Shown here: piece by piece, positions 1 to 8,146 of the stretch
How positions within the stretch are numbered: the stretch's first letter is position 1
How the letters are laid out: every line of letters begins with the position of its first letter
Program-made: the position numbers and the translations under genes
Origin: Hyphomicrobiales bacterium
Lineage (GTDB): Bacteria > Pseudomonadota > Alphaproteobacteria > Rhizobiales > Rhizobiaceae
Assembly: GCA_011087605.1 (NCBI GenBank)
Contig: JAALLE010000017.1
Span: 1-52,946, forward strand
Direction: 5' to 3'
DNA length: 52,946 nucleotides
The notes under the pieces: generated by a model
Database searches by the model: none
What the model was told of the DNA's origin: nothing
Seen by the model: the letters and a program-made list of their open reading frames with translations, nothing else

Positions 1-222
1 GAATCAAATTGTCGCACCTAATGGCAGCAGAAATAGGGTAGCTGAGTAGTTACTATTCGTGACGGATTATTGCTGAATATTTTGATGCTGCTTTGGCCGC
101 TTGAAGCCGTGAGAAACTGGCAATCGGGCGGGTAACCTTTGGTTTCGAGCGACGATGCCACGATCTTTGCACCTTCTGGCCCCTTGACCCCAATTGATGT
201 TTATGAAGAAATGGAAATTCGT
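1..222. other. Upstream region without a convincing gene
   Basis: No gene with a plausible start and length is visible. One plus-strand frame is open from about 139 to the TAA at 238-240 and reads as a protein-like tail, but the same frame carries stops at 19, 34, 43 and 136. It is at best the remnant of a decayed gene, or chance. The right end of the stretch runs into the operator-like box at 223-241. Confidence 0.4.
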
Positions 223-241
223 TTAGCGATCGATAAATAAG
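223..241 (+). promoter_or_regulatory. Operator box A, proposed TetR site
   Basis: TTAGCGATCGATAAATAAG matches three further boxes at 6221, 9930 and 10014, and shares the exact 12-mer TCGATAAATAAG with the box at 10021-10032. It is also part of a near-perfect palindrome at 222-237 (7 of 8 pairs). It lies about 65 bp upstream of the TRAP receptor gene. Assignment to the TetR protein at 6973-7620 is inference from proximity and from the distribution of the boxes. Confidence 0.55.
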
Positions 242-271
242 CCGAAGAGTTTCGTCGCAACGCGCAGATTT

Positions 272-286
272 ACGCCATCTTGGCGT
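272..286 (+). promoter_or_regulatory. 5'-UTR hairpin before the TRAP receptor gene
   Basis: ACGCCA and TGGCGT form a 6-bp stem with a 3-nt loop, ending about nine bases before the GGGAGGA ribosome-binding site (295-301). It could affect mRNA stability or access to the ribosome-binding site. No functional evidence is available. Confidence 0.35.
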
Positions 287-304
287 TTACAACGGGAGGA
301 ATTC

Positions 305-1387
305 ATGAGTTCAAAAACAATGGGTAAACTTGCGGTATTGGCGCTGTTCGCGTCGACTACCCTTGGTGCCGTATCGACGGCCAGTGCTGATTCATTCACA
401 TTGCGCGCAGGCGCTGGACACCCCAGCGGTCCTGCAGTCTATGTCACTGATCTAGAAAAATATTTTGTACCTGAAGTGAAACGGCGCGTGGCCGCGGAAA
501 CCGACCACACAATCGAGTTTGTCGAAGGTTATGGTGGATCAATCGCCGGTGTCGCAGAGACTTTGGAAGCGGTGCAGAACGGAATTTTGGATATCGGCGC
601 TTATTGCTTCTGCTTTGAGCCGGCGAAGTTGTTTTTGCACAACTTCCCTTATTACGCGCCATTTGGCCCACAGGATTCTGCCCAGCAAATGCAGGCCACA
701 CGCGCCGTATATGACAAAACAGCGTGGCTGACCGACACATTTGAGAAGGAATACAAACAAAAGCTGCTGGGTTTGCACGGATGGGACAATTATCATCTGG
801 GTACAACCGATCCCTGGGACACGGTTGATGATCTCAAGGGCGTCAAGGTTGGTGGTGCCGGACCAAACCTGCCGTGGCTGGAATTCGCCGGTGCCGTACC
901 GGTTCAGTCGACATTGCCGGACGGATATTTGTCGCTCCAGACCGGGGTTTACCATGGATGGTTGATGTTCCCATCAGCCTATCTCGGCTTTAAATTTTAT
1001 GAGCCGGCACCCCATTATACCCAGATCGGGTTCGGTGCCATGGGTGTGAACGGGTTGACCATGAACTTGCGGTCGTTCAACCGATTGCCGCCAGAAATTC
1101 AGAAAATTCTGGTTGAGGTCGGTCGCGGCTATGAGGAACAAGCCGGTAAATCGCTGAATGCGCGCCAGAAGGCCGGCCTGGAAGGGCTGGCAAAAGTCGG
1201 CGCTAAAATGAAGGTATTGCCTGAAGAAGCCCGGGCCGGTTGGGCCAAATCACTCGCAGGCTTTCCAAGCCGTCAGGCAAAAGATGCTGACGGACGTGGC
1301 ATGCCCGGAACGGAGGTCATGAAAAACTATCTCGAGGCGGTGAATGCCACGGGCTACAAGTGGCCGCATCCCTATAGCTTGAACTAA
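305..1387 (+). CDS. TRAP transporter solute-binding protein (DctP family)
   Basis: 360 residues. A Sec signal peptide (about 1-28, cleavage near ASA/DS) precedes a DctP-type periplasmic receptor that would hand a small organic solute to a DctQM permease. A strong GGGAGGA lies 4 bp before the ATG. The second lobe has the usual D-L-K-G-V-K segment (175-181), but the position normally occupied by the carboxylate-binding arginine appears to be Gly183 (K-V-G-G), so the ligand may not be a simple carboxylate. No dctQ or dctM gene follows; a terminator closes the gene at once, so it is an orphan receptor within this window. Operator box A lies upstream and suggests co-regulation with the catabolic genes to 11 kb. 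The family call is firm; the ligand is unknown. Confidence 0.9.
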   Translation: MSSKTMGKLAVLALFASTTLGAVSTASADSFTLRAGAGHPSGPAVYVTDLEKYFVPEVKRRVAAETDHTIEFVEGYGGSIAGVAETLEAVQNGILDIGAYCFCFEPAKLFLHNFPYYAPFGPQDSAQQMQATRAVYDKTAWLTDTFEKEYKQKLLGLHGWDNYHLGTTDPWDTVDDLKGVKVGGAGPNLPWLEFAGAVPVQSTLPDGYLSLQTGVYHGWLMFPSAYLGFKFYEPAPHYTQIGFGAMGVNGLTMNLRSFNRLPPEIQKILVEVGRGYEEQAGKSLNARQKAGLEGLAKVGAKMKVLPEEARAGWAKSLAGFPSRQAKDADGRGMPGTEVMKNYLEAVNATGYKWPHPYSLN

Positions 1388-1419
1388 ACCCTGAGCAACC
1401 TTTCTAATCAGGGCCATTT

Positions 1420-1449
1420 GGGGCGGCCATCGGTCGCCCCTTTTTATTT
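1420..1449 (+). terminator. Rho-independent terminator after the TRAP receptor gene
   Basis: A 9-bp GC-rich stem (1420-1428 with 1432-1440, one G-T pair) with a 3-nt ATC loop is followed by TTTTTATTT. It lies 33 bp after the stop codon and separates the receptor gene from the deacetylase gene. Confidence 0.85.
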
Positions 1450-1556
1450 CGTCAATTATGTCGTGCAATCAGATGGCGGGAGCACATGGGCAAGATTTCT
1501 AGGCTTATAAGTTCGCATTTTGGCCATTGGACCAGATCGCCGTTGGATACCCAGCG

Positions 1557-2438
1557 ATGCGCCTGACTGATCGAATCCCCTTTCAGGCGATTGTTGACCG
1601 CCCAAAACTTCAGTTTCCTGATGGCAAACGAATGGCCGTCTGGGTGATTTTGAATGTTGAGGAATGGCAGATCGAAAAGCCGATGCCGCGCACAGTTCTG
1701 CCGCCGCCAATGGGTCAGCCGCTGCTGCCGGACATTCCCAACTGGTCCTGGCATGAATATGGCATGCGTTCCGGATTCTGGCGGCAACATAAGGCGCTGA
1801 CGGATCGGGATATTCCAACGACGCTGGCGATCAACGGCAATGTTTGCAATTCCTATCCGCGCGTCGCGGCGGCGGGCAAGGAGGCAGGTTGGGAATTCAT
1901 GGGCCACGGCTTCCTGCAAGGGCCGACGCACAAGCTGCAGGATCAATCCGCCGCGATCGCTAAAACGGTGGAATCCCTTTCCAGTTTTAGCGGTGCTGCA
2001 CCGCGTTCCTGGGAATGTCCGGGTCTCACGGAAACCGATGAAACACTGGATCTGTTGCGCCAGCACGGCATTGAATATGTTGCTGACTGGGTAATCGATG
2101 ACCTGCCACAGGATATCGAAACACCTTTCGGCACGATTACCACGACCCCCTATACAGTGGAGACAAACGATATCGCCGTCTATGCGCTCCAACAGCACCG
2201 TTCAGATGAATTGTTACGCCGGGGCATTGATCAGTTTGACCGGCTCTATCAGGAGAGTGAGGATAATGCCCGCATCATGGCGATTTCCATGCATCCCTAC
2301 ATCACGGGCGTACCTCACCGCATCAGGTATCTGGAAGAACTGTTCGACTATGTCGGTGGCCATGAGGGTGTTTGCTGGATGACCGCGAGCCAAATCGGCG
2401 ATTGGTATCGCGCGCAGATGGATGCCTTGAGCGGCTGA
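1557..2438 (+). CDS. Polysaccharide deacetylase family protein, PuuE-like
   Basis: About 293 residues of NodB-fold hydrolase, most like the allantoinase/PuuE branch, which hydrolyses cyclic amides rather than chitin oligomers. Visible blocks are the N-terminal strand W-V-I-L-N-V-E-E-W, the E-F-M-G-H-G motif, W-E-C-P-G-L-T-E-T-D, and a C-terminal I-S-M-H-P-Y segment carrying the late conserved histidine. There is no signal peptide, so it is cytoplasmic, which also speaks against a cell-wall role. I chose the ATG at 1557; a TTG at 1527 would add ten residues, and neither has a clear ribosome-binding site. It converges on the Cox-type operon with only 6 bp between the stops. In this context hydrolysis of a ring amide formed by the molybdenum hydroxylase is plausible but unproven. 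Confidence 0.8.
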   Translation: MRLTDRIPFQAIVDRPKLQFPDGKRMAVWVILNVEEWQIEKPMPRTVLPPPMGQPLLPDIPNWSWHEYGMRSGFWRQHKALTDRDIPTTLAINGNVCNSYPRVAAAGKEAGWEFMGHGFLQGPTHKLQDQSAAIAKTVESLSSFSGAAPRSWECPGLTETDETLDLLRQHGIEYVADWVIDDLPQDIETPFGTITTTPYTVETNDIAVYALQQHRSDELLRRGIDQFDRLYQESEDNARIMAISMHPYITGVPHRIRYLEELFDYVGGHEGVCWMTASQIGDWYRAQMDALSG

Positions 2439-2444
2439 CTGATT

Positions 2445-4823
2445 TTACACTTTGCCCAGCGCTTTGAGTATCCGTTGGGGTGTCATCGGCATTTGATGGA
2501 TGGAAGCATTCAGTGGTCGAAGCGCATCATTGACGGCGTTCATGACTGCGGCGGGCGCGCCACCTGTGCCGGCTTCGCCTGCGCCCTTGGCACCCAGCAC
2601 TGACGTTTTGGTGGGGGTTTCAATATGTGCAATGTGGATATCCGGCATTTCTGCGGCCATCGGTACGAGATAATCGGCCATTGAGGCATTTTGCAACTGG
2701 CCATCCGGCGAATAGATGCATTCTTCGTAAAGTGCACCGCCTATTCCCTGCACAACGCCACCCCTTATTTGCTCATCCACCAATTTGGGATTGATAACCC
2801 GTCCGCAATCTTCAACGGCCCAGAAGTTCAAGACCGTTACGAAGCCGGTCTCGACATCAATTTCAACATGGGCAGCCATCGCGCCATTGGTGAATACGAA
2901 AGGGAAGTCCGTCACTCGATAATGGCGGGTGGCAATCAATTCCGGTGTCACATCAGCGGGAAGTTCATTGCCCCGATAATAGACAATTTTCCCCAAATCA
3001 GCGAGTGAGATCCGCTGCGTGCCAATTTCGATGTCGACTACCTGTCCGTCCACAATGTCCAACTGATCTGAACGGGCCTGCAATATCACGCCCGCAACAT
3101 CCAGCACCTGCTGCTTTAGAGCATGGGAGGCCTGCAACACCGCTTCACCGCCAATGCCTGCACCGCGCGAAGCCCAGGTGCCGCCGCCATAGGGGGTAGT
3201 GGCCGTATCACCCGTTGTCACTTTCACCCGATCAATATCCACTCCGAACACGCCGGCTGCGATCTGGGCAATGATGGTATTGGTGCCCTGTCCCTGTTCG
3301 GTAATTGACGCTGAAACATGCGGCGCCCCCGCCGCATCCAGTCTGACGCTGGCGCCGTCCTGCGCGGAGATCGGTGCCCCGCCAATGCCATAAAACATCG
3401 GACTTGGATTGGTCACCTCGACCATCGATACAAGGCCAATTCCGCGATAGATGTTTTGCTTTTGGGCTGCAGCCTGATCCTCGCGCAGAGCCTCATAATC
3501 CATGAAGCGGACCAATTTCTCTAACGCTTTTTGATGCGATAAATCGTCGAATTTCATCCCGGCGGCAGAGTTTATCGGATAGGCATTATCTGCAAAAAGG
3601 TTGCGCCGACGAATATCAACGACGTCCATGCCAATTTCATGGGCCGCCTCTTCCAGCAACCCGTCAGCAACTGCCATCGCCACTGGATGACCTACGGCTC
3701 GGTATTGGCACATCATGTTTTTGTTCTGGAACACCACCGTTCCCCGAGCGCGGTAGTTTTCAATTGCATAGGGTGCGCCGGTCAGGTTGAGAATTTGATT
3801 GCACTCAATGGCTGATGTGCGCGGATACATGCTGTAGGGACCAATGCCGGTCAGATTATCGATTTCCAGCGCCGCAATTTTTCCCTCTGCATCAACCGCC
3901 AGACGTCCCCGCACGGTGTGATCGCGGGCATGAATGTCTGAAACGAAGCTTTCAGTGCGGTCGGCAATGAACTTAACCGGGCGGGCAAGGATTTTTGCCG
4001 CTGCTGCTGTGGCAACGTCGTCACCATAGGTATGAATTTTTATGCCAAATGATCCGCCTACATCGCGGGCAACGATGTGCACGTTTTCTTCCAGCAACCC
4101 AAGATGTTTGGCCAGTATGGCTTGCATCATATGGGGAGCCTGGCCGGAATAATGGTACGTCAGCACCGCTTCTGAAGGATCATATTCAACCACAGATGCC
4201 CGTGGCTCCAGGGTGACACCCGTATGTCGGCCAAAGATGAATTCCCGCTCGATCACGGTAACATCGTTTCGGGCAAACGCATCGTCGACGTGACCCGCAT
4301 CTACCGTGCGCTGCCATGCCAGATTGCTGTCAAATTCTCCATGGATCACCGGAGCATCGTCTTGAAGGGCAGTCCCGGCATCGCAGACTGTCTCTAACGG
4401 TTCAAAGTCGATATCCACCAGTTCGCAGGCATCTTCGGCAATGGCACGGCTTTGCGCGACAATCATTACCACCGGTTCTCCCTGCCAGCGCGCCCGATCT
4501 GCAGCCAACGGGCTTTGTGGTGGTGAGCGCAAACCCTGCAGATGGGTCAGAACACCGACATAGGGGCTGACGTGATCGGCAAGGTCGTCAGCGGTGAACA
4601 CGGCAATCACGCCGGGCAGGGTGGTTGCTTCCGCCGTGTCGATATTGCCAATCTCGGCGTGGGCATGGGGTGATCGGACAAAAGCTGCATGAAGCATGCG
4701 CGGCAATTGCAGATCGTCAACATATTTGCCGCGTCCCTCTACAAGGCGCCGCGCATCGGGTCGTGGCACAGACTTCCCGATATATGAATTGGGCTTGTCA
4801 AACAGGGTAAGCGGGCCGCTCAT
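2445..4823 (-). CDS. Molybdenum hydroxylase large subunit (CoxL/xanthine dehydrogenase family)
   Basis: 792 residues, binding the molybdopterin cytosine dinucleotide cofactor and carrying the hydroxylation site. Motifs: G-G-S-F-G-I-K near 256-262, an M-M-C-Q-Y-R-A-V-G-H-P loop near 370-380, a G-G-T-W-A-S-R-G-A-G-I-G-G region, and K-G-A-G-E-A-G-T-G-G near the C-terminus with the expected catalytic glutamate. The CO-dehydrogenase loop A-Y-R-C-S-F-R is absent, so it is not form I CO dehydrogenase; hydroxylation of an N-heterocycle, aldehyde or related compound is more likely. The ATG at 4823 is preceded by GGGAGGAAAG and overlaps the TGA of the small-subunit gene by 4 bp (ATGA). An upstream in-frame extension is rejected because it overlaps that gene. 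Third gene of an M-S-L operon. Confidence 0.93.
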   Translation of the reverse strand: MSGPLTLFDKPNSYIGKSVPRPDARRLVEGRGKYVDDLQLPRMLHAAFVRSPHAHAEIGNIDTAEATTLPGVIAVFTADDLADHVSPYVGVLTHLQGLRSPPQSPLAADRARWQGEPVVMIVAQSRAIAEDACELVDIDFEPLETVCDAGTALQDDAPVIHGEFDSNLAWQRTVDAGHVDDAFARNDVTVIEREFIFGRHTGVTLEPRASVVEYDPSEAVLTYHYSGQAPHMMQAILAKHLGLLEENVHIVARDVGGSFGIKIHTYGDDVATAAAAKILARPVKFIADRTESFVSDIHARDHTVRGRLAVDAEGKIAALEIDNLTGIGPYSMYPRTSAIECNQILNLTGAPYAIENYRARGTVVFQNKNMMCQYRAVGHPVAMAVADGLLEEAAHEIGMDVVDIRRRNLFADNAYPINSAAGMKFDDLSHQKALEKLVRFMDYEALREDQAAAQKQNIYRGIGLVSMVEVTNPSPMFYGIGGAPISAQDGASVRLDAAGAPHVSASITEQGQGTNTIIAQIAAGVFGVDIDRVKVTTGDTATTPYGGGTWASRGAGIGGEAVLQASHALKQQVLDVAGVILQARSDQLDIVDGQVVDIEIGTQRISLADLGKIVYYRGNELPADVTPELIATRHYRVTDFPFVFTNGAMAAHVEIDVETGFVTVLNFWAVEDCGRVINPKLVDEQIRGGVVQGIGGALYEECIYSPDGQLQNASMADYLVPMAAEMPDIHIAHIETPTKTSVLGAKGAGEAGTGGAPAAVMNAVNDALRPLNASIHQMPMTPQRILKALGKV

Positions 4824-5299
4824 TGCTTTCCTCCCTGCTCGATGACCGCAACCACTGCATCCACGATCGACTGATAGCCGGTGCAGCGGCAATAATTTCC
4901 AGAGAGATGCTGGCGAATGGCGGCGCGATCAGCTTTGCCCCCGGCCTCGATATATTCCAGCGCACTGGCCAGCATGCCGGGGGTGCAATAGCCGCACTGC
5001 AGGGCGTTGTATTTCTGAAATGAGAGCTGCAATTGAGCTGCTTTTTCCCGATCCGCAAAGCCTTCAATTGTAGTTATCTCCGCACCGTCTGCCTGAACCG
5101 CAAGCATCAAACATCCGCGGATCATTGAGCCGTCAACCTCCAGCGTACAGGCACCGCAAACACCGTGCTCGCAGCCAACATGTGAACCGGTCAATCCCAC
5201 TTGATTGCGCAAAAAATCCACCAAATTGGTGCGCAGGGGGACGGAGGCCGAAATTGGTTCGCCGTTGATTATCACCGATATGTTTTGGCTCTTGGTCAA
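4820..5299 (-). CDS. Molybdenum hydroxylase small subunit, 2x[2Fe-2S] (CoxS-like)
   Basis: 159 residues, the usual length. The N-terminal plant-type ferredoxin domain has C-E-H-G-V-C-G-A-C with a further cysteine at R-G-C-L-M. The C-terminal helical domain has L-Q-C-G-Y-C-T-P-G-M and Y-C-R-C-T-G-Y. All eight ligands for two [2Fe-2S] clusters are therefore present. It carries electrons from the molybdenum centre of the large subunit to the FAD subunit. It overlaps both neighbours by 4-bp ATGA junctions (5296-5299 and 4820-4823), a sign of strict translational coupling and fixed stoichiometry. Confidence 0.95.
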   Translation of the reverse strand: MTKSQNISVIINGEPISASVPLRTNLVDFLRNQVGLTGSHVGCEHGVCGACTLEVDGSMIRGCLMLAVQADGAEITTIEGFADREKAAQLQLSFQKYNALQCGYCTPGMLASALEYIEAGGKADRAAIRQHLSGNYCRCTGYQSIVDAVVAVIEQGGKQ

Positions 5300-6147
5300 C
5301 GCATCATCTCCTCGATCGCCCGCTTGAACACCACTTTGGCTAGATGCCGTTTGGTCGAGACTTCGGCATTCAAATCGCCATGAAAGTCCAGCTTGTCGAT
5401 CTCCTTTCGTGCATTTTCCAGCCCCTCTTCGGTCAATTCAGACAGGCCGTTCAAGTGATTTTCCACCGTTTCTGCACGGATGGCCCGATCACTTATCGCA
5501 AAAAATACCACACGGGCATCGTTTATGGGGTCAGTTCTCTGCGCTGTGACGGCAACGCCGGCCATGGCATAGTCGCCATGGCGGCGTGCCAACTCGTAAA
5601 ATCCGCAGGCTGAACCGGTCGTGGATTTTGGAATGGATATCGATTCAATCAACTCGCCTGAATCCAGCGCGGTTTCATAAAGCCCGAGAAAGAACTTTGA
5701 AGCCTCAGTCGAGCGCTGACCCTCTCGAGAGCGGGTCACTATGGTTGCGTTCAGAGCAATTAAAAGTGCCGGCATTTCGGCAGCTGGATCAGCGAGCGCC
5801 GTACTGCCGCCAATTGTCCCACGGTTTCGAATTGCCGAATGGGCGATATGGGGCAGGGCGATAGATAAGAGCGGCACATGCTGTTGGATCAGCGACGAAG
5901 TTTCTAACTCGCAATAGCGGGTCATTGATCCGATTTGAATATGGCTATCGGTCTGGCGAATAAATTGCAGTTCTTCCAGGCCATTCAAATCGACCAGCAG
6001 TTCCGGTTGCGCCAGTCGGAAATTCATCATCGGCATCAGGCTTTGTCCACCAGCAAGAATCTGCACGTCTGCTGACTCGTTGGCCAGAAGGTCCAATGCG
6101 GCTCCCAAATTCGAGGGTCGCAGATAGTCAAATTCGGCAGCTTTCAT
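5296..6147 (-). CDS. Molybdenum hydroxylase FAD subunit (CoxM-like)
   Basis: 283 residues of a two-domain FAD-binding subunit. The first FAD motif is A-G-G-Q-S-L-M-P-M-M-N-F-R (about 32-44) and the second is T-I-G-G-S-T-A-L-A-D-P-A-A-E-M-P; a CO dehydrogenase C-terminal domain follows. It accepts electrons from the iron-sulphur subunit and passes them to a quinone or another acceptor. GGGAGG stands about 5 bp before the ATG at 6147, and this is the first gene of the operon. The upstream gap carries operator box B, shared with the divergent peroxiredoxin gene. No CoxD/CoxE/CoxF or XdhC-type maturation genes are in the window, so maturation must rely on genes elsewhere. Confidence 0.93.
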   Translation of the reverse strand: MKAAEFDYLRPSNLGAALDLLANESADVQILAGGQSLMPMMNFRLAQPELLVDLNGLEELQFIRQTDSHIQIGSMTRYCELETSSLIQQHVPLLSIALPHIAHSAIRNRGTIGGSTALADPAAEMPALLIALNATIVTRSREGQRSTEASKFFLGLYETALDSGELIESISIPKSTTGSACGFYELARRHGDYAMAGVAVTAQRTDPINDARVVFFAISDRAIRAETVENHLNGLSELTEEGLENARKEIDKLDFHGDLNAEVSTKRHLAKVVFKRAIEEMMR

Positions 6148-6216
6148 GCACGCCTCCCGGTGCTCGACAATGTCATCACTTCCTGGTGAGTATGTTGCCT
6201 GTTTCTCCTATATCCT

Positions 6217-6239
6217 TTATTTATCGGATTATAAATAAG
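6217..6239. promoter_or_regulatory. Operator box B, inverted repeat TTATTTAT-N6-ATAAATAA
   Basis: A perfect 8-bp inverted repeat (6217-6224 and 6231-6238, 6-nt spacer) lies between the divergent molybdenum hydroxylase operon (ATG 6147) and the peroxiredoxin gene (ATG 6433). Bases 6221-6239 read TTATCGGATTATAAATAAG and align with boxes A, C and D; the 10-mer CGATAAATAA occurs on the minus strand at 6217-6226. Symmetry and size suit a TetR dimer. Confidence 0.6.
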
Positions 6240-6432
6240 CCGAAGGCCAGAATTGGAATTTTTTGCCGCTTTGCTCAGTATCCAGACCTGAATCAGGGTA
6301 GGAGAAGAGGACCAATCAACATCATCATCAGGTCTTGCCGATTGCCATGATAACTTGTGGTATCGGGGCCACAATAATTGAAATCTCGACCGCGCGACCG
6401 CTTTGACCGGCGCCAAACTAAGGAAACTAACT

Positions 6433-6951
6433 ATGTCAGTCATGCTCACTCCCAACGCACAGGTGCCCGCGCTTAGTGTTCAAACAGTCGCTGGTGATAG
6501 CTGGGACTTGTCCACCCAATCGCCGGAAAATTTTACCATGGTGGTTTTTTACCGGGGCCTGCACTGCCCGGTTTGCAAGTCATATCTGCAGAAGCTTTTG
6601 ACCATGTTGGCAGCTTATGAAGACGCCGGGTTTTCGACCATTGCCATTTCGATGAACAATGAGGACCTCGCCAAACAGACCGCCAGCGAATGGCAACTGG
6701 ACGGTCTGACGGTCGGGTACGGTCTGTCAGAATCAGATGCCCGCGCCTGGGGACTTTATATTTCAAAAGCGATCAAGGATGCTGAAGCAGACACATTTTG
6801 TGAGCCGGGTCTGTTTTGGGTCCGCCCGGACGGTCGTCTTTATCTGGTTGATGTTTCCAATATGCCATGGGCGCGCCCGGACCTTGAATTCCTACTGTCA
6901 AAGGTGCCATTCGCGGTCGAGAATAACTATCCGTCGCGCGGCGGCGCATAG
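6433..6951 (+). CDS. Peroxiredoxin-like protein (AhpC/TSA fold)
   Basis: 172 residues from the ATG at 6433, which has AAGGAA about 8 bp upstream; an in-frame TTG at 6403 is less likely. It has a thioredoxin fold with Y-R-G-L-H-C-P-V-C-K at 40-49, giving a C-x-x-C pair (C45, C48), and an AhpC/TSA-type C-terminal half (F-W-V-R-P-D-G-R-L-Y). Proteins like this are annotated as peroxiredoxin-like thiol reductases. There is no signal peptide. It is divergent from the molybdenum hydroxylase operon across box B and converges on tetR. A role in removing peroxide made by the flavin and molybdenum enzymes is inference. Confidence 0.82.
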   Translation: MSVMLTPNAQVPALSVQTVAGDSWDLSTQSPENFTMVVFYRGLHCPVCKSYLQKLLTMLAAYEDAGFSTIAISMNNEDLAKQTASEWQLDGLTVGYGLSESDARAWGLYISKAIKDAEADTFCEPGLFWVRPDGRLYLVDVSNMPWARPDLEFLLSKVPFAVENNYPSRGGA

Positions 6952-6968
6952 GCTCCAATTTAAGGTCT

Positions 6969-6999
6969 GCGGTCAGTTCTTCGAGGTGGAACTGACCGC
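6969..6999. terminator. Bidirectional stem-loop between the convergent prx and tetR genes
   Basis: An 11-bp perfect stem, GCGGTCAGTTC (6969-6979) with its complement (6989-6999), encloses a 9-nt loop. It overlaps the last codons of the TetR gene (stop at 6973-6975). There is no strong T-run on either side, so it may stabilise 3' ends rather than terminate by itself. Confidence 0.6.
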
Positions 7000-7620
7000 C
7001 CCAATTCCCGCCAGGAAGACGTCAAGTGCGTCCGAAATCATGCGAGATTTATCGTCGAGCACCGGCGACTCATAGATGTGCTTGCGAATGCCATAATAAA
7101 AAATTCCGCCATGCATCACCCAGGCAAGCTCCAGTTCTTCCGGTGTTGCCTGTCGGTCGGAAATGTCGCCATTTTCGAACCGATGCTCGGTCAGAATGCG
7201 GTTGAGGATCCGTTCGTTGACCAAACCGACATACCACCGGTTGATTTCAACACCTTTGAGGCCGGAGAACAAAAATATGCGCATCCATTCTCGGGCGAAA
7301 ATTGCGTCCGTATAGGCTTCATAAAATGTCTGCAATCGTTCTCGTAACGGTCGGTTTCGGTCACACAGCAATTCGTCCCATTCTTCACGCCAACGGTTTA
7401 GATAGACAGTTTGATAGACCTCTTTGATGAGGTCATTCTTGCTTGGAAAATATCGATACAGCAGCGGTTGAGTCACACCCAGATGTCTGGCCAGGTCGCG
7501 GGTACTGCTTTCAAATCCCTCTTCGGCAAAAAATTCGATTGCCTTGGTAATGAATTCCGCCCGCCTTTCAGTTGATGAAAGACGTTTTTTTCGAGGCTTG
7601 ACCTGGACTGTTTCACTCAT
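6973..7620 (-). CDS. TetR/AcrR family transcriptional regulator
   Basis: 215 residues. The N-terminal TetR helix-turn-helix covers about residues 17-63 (R-D-L-A-R-H-L-G-V-T-Q-P-L-L-Y-R-Y-F-P-S-K-N-D-L). A helical ligand domain without recognisable signatures follows. It is the last gene of the minus-strand operon monooxygenase, flavin reductase, OsmC, tetR, 33 bp after the OsmC stop. Box D lies in front of that operon, so negative autoregulation is likely. Three related boxes (A, B, C) precede the other catabolic units between 0 and 11 kb. I infer that this protein binds them all and is released by the pathway substrate or an intermediate. Confidence 0.93.
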   Translation of the reverse strand: MSETVQVKPRKKRLSSTERRAEFITKAIEFFAEEGFESSTRDLARHLGVTQPLLYRYFPSKNDLIKEVYQTVYLNRWREEWDELLCDRNRPLRERLQTFYEAYTDAIFAREWMRIFLFSGLKGVEINRWYVGLVNERILNRILTEHRFENGDISDRQATPEELELAWVMHGGIFYYGIRKHIYESPVLDDKSRMISDALDVFLAGIGAVSSTSKN

Positions 7621-7653
7621 GCGCGATTCCCTATTCGGCAGACTGCAACACTT

Positions 7654-8142
7654 TCAGGCATCTTGCCACTCGCCGCCCAACTTTAGCCTGTGGTCAACAA
7701 TCAGACCCTGAGCCAGAGTTTGCTCAATAAAGCACCCCTTTTTGGCGCATTCCAGCAAATGTTTCAGTTGCTCACCGGAGGCGTCGGAATCAATGTCGAC
7801 GTCCAGTCCAAACCCAACCGGTGACGTCACATAGGGTTCCATTCCCTGTTGTTCACCCTGCCAATGCAGTCGCGCTTTAACCTCAACATGATTGATCTTG
7901 ATTTTCAGGCGTTTGGCGAATGCCCGGATCTGGGTCATCAAACAACCGGTCAAAGCAGCGGTAAACAGAGCAAGTGGCGGCGGTGCCGTGCCGTCTCCGC
8001 CGTGAAACGGACCTTCATCCGTGGCCAGTTCAAATTTCTCCTTCATCATCGGCCATTCAACCGAGATATCGTTGCGCATATTGGGACCGGTCGTGCCAAC
8101 CCCTTCAAATATGACGTCGAAACGTTTCTTTTCATCGCTCAT
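7654..8142 (-). CDS. OsmC family protein
   Basis: 162 residues from the ATG at 8142. The OsmC/Ohr fold has both catalytic cysteines: C67 in A-A-L-T-G-C-L-M-T and C137 in A-K-K-G-C-F-I-E-Q. Such proteins reduce organic hydroperoxides with dithiols. The start is 4 bp after the stop of the flavin reductase gene; an upstream in-frame start at 8178 would overlap that gene more. Its place in an operon with a flavin monooxygenase suggests defence against hydroperoxide by-products or handling of a thiol-reactive intermediate. Confidence 0.88.
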   Translation of the reverse strand: MSDEKKRFDVIFEGVGTTGPNMRNDISVEWPMMKEKFELATDEGPFHGGDGTAPPPLALFTAALTGCLMTQIRAFAKRLKIKINHVEVKARLHWQGEQQGMEPYVTSPVGFGLDVDIDSDASGEQLKHLLECAKKGCFIEQTLAQGLIVDHRLKLGGEWQDA

Positions 8143-8146
8143 GACT

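Noticed and set aside
1452-2198. 248-residue minus-strand open frame opposite the deacetylase gene
   Set aside because: The plus strand encodes a recognisable NodB-fold protein; the antisense frame has no motif.
2445-6147. Carbon monoxide dehydrogenase operon
   Set aside because: The form I active-site loop is missing and no coxDEFG accessory genes are present; a generic molybdenum hydroxylase is the safer call.
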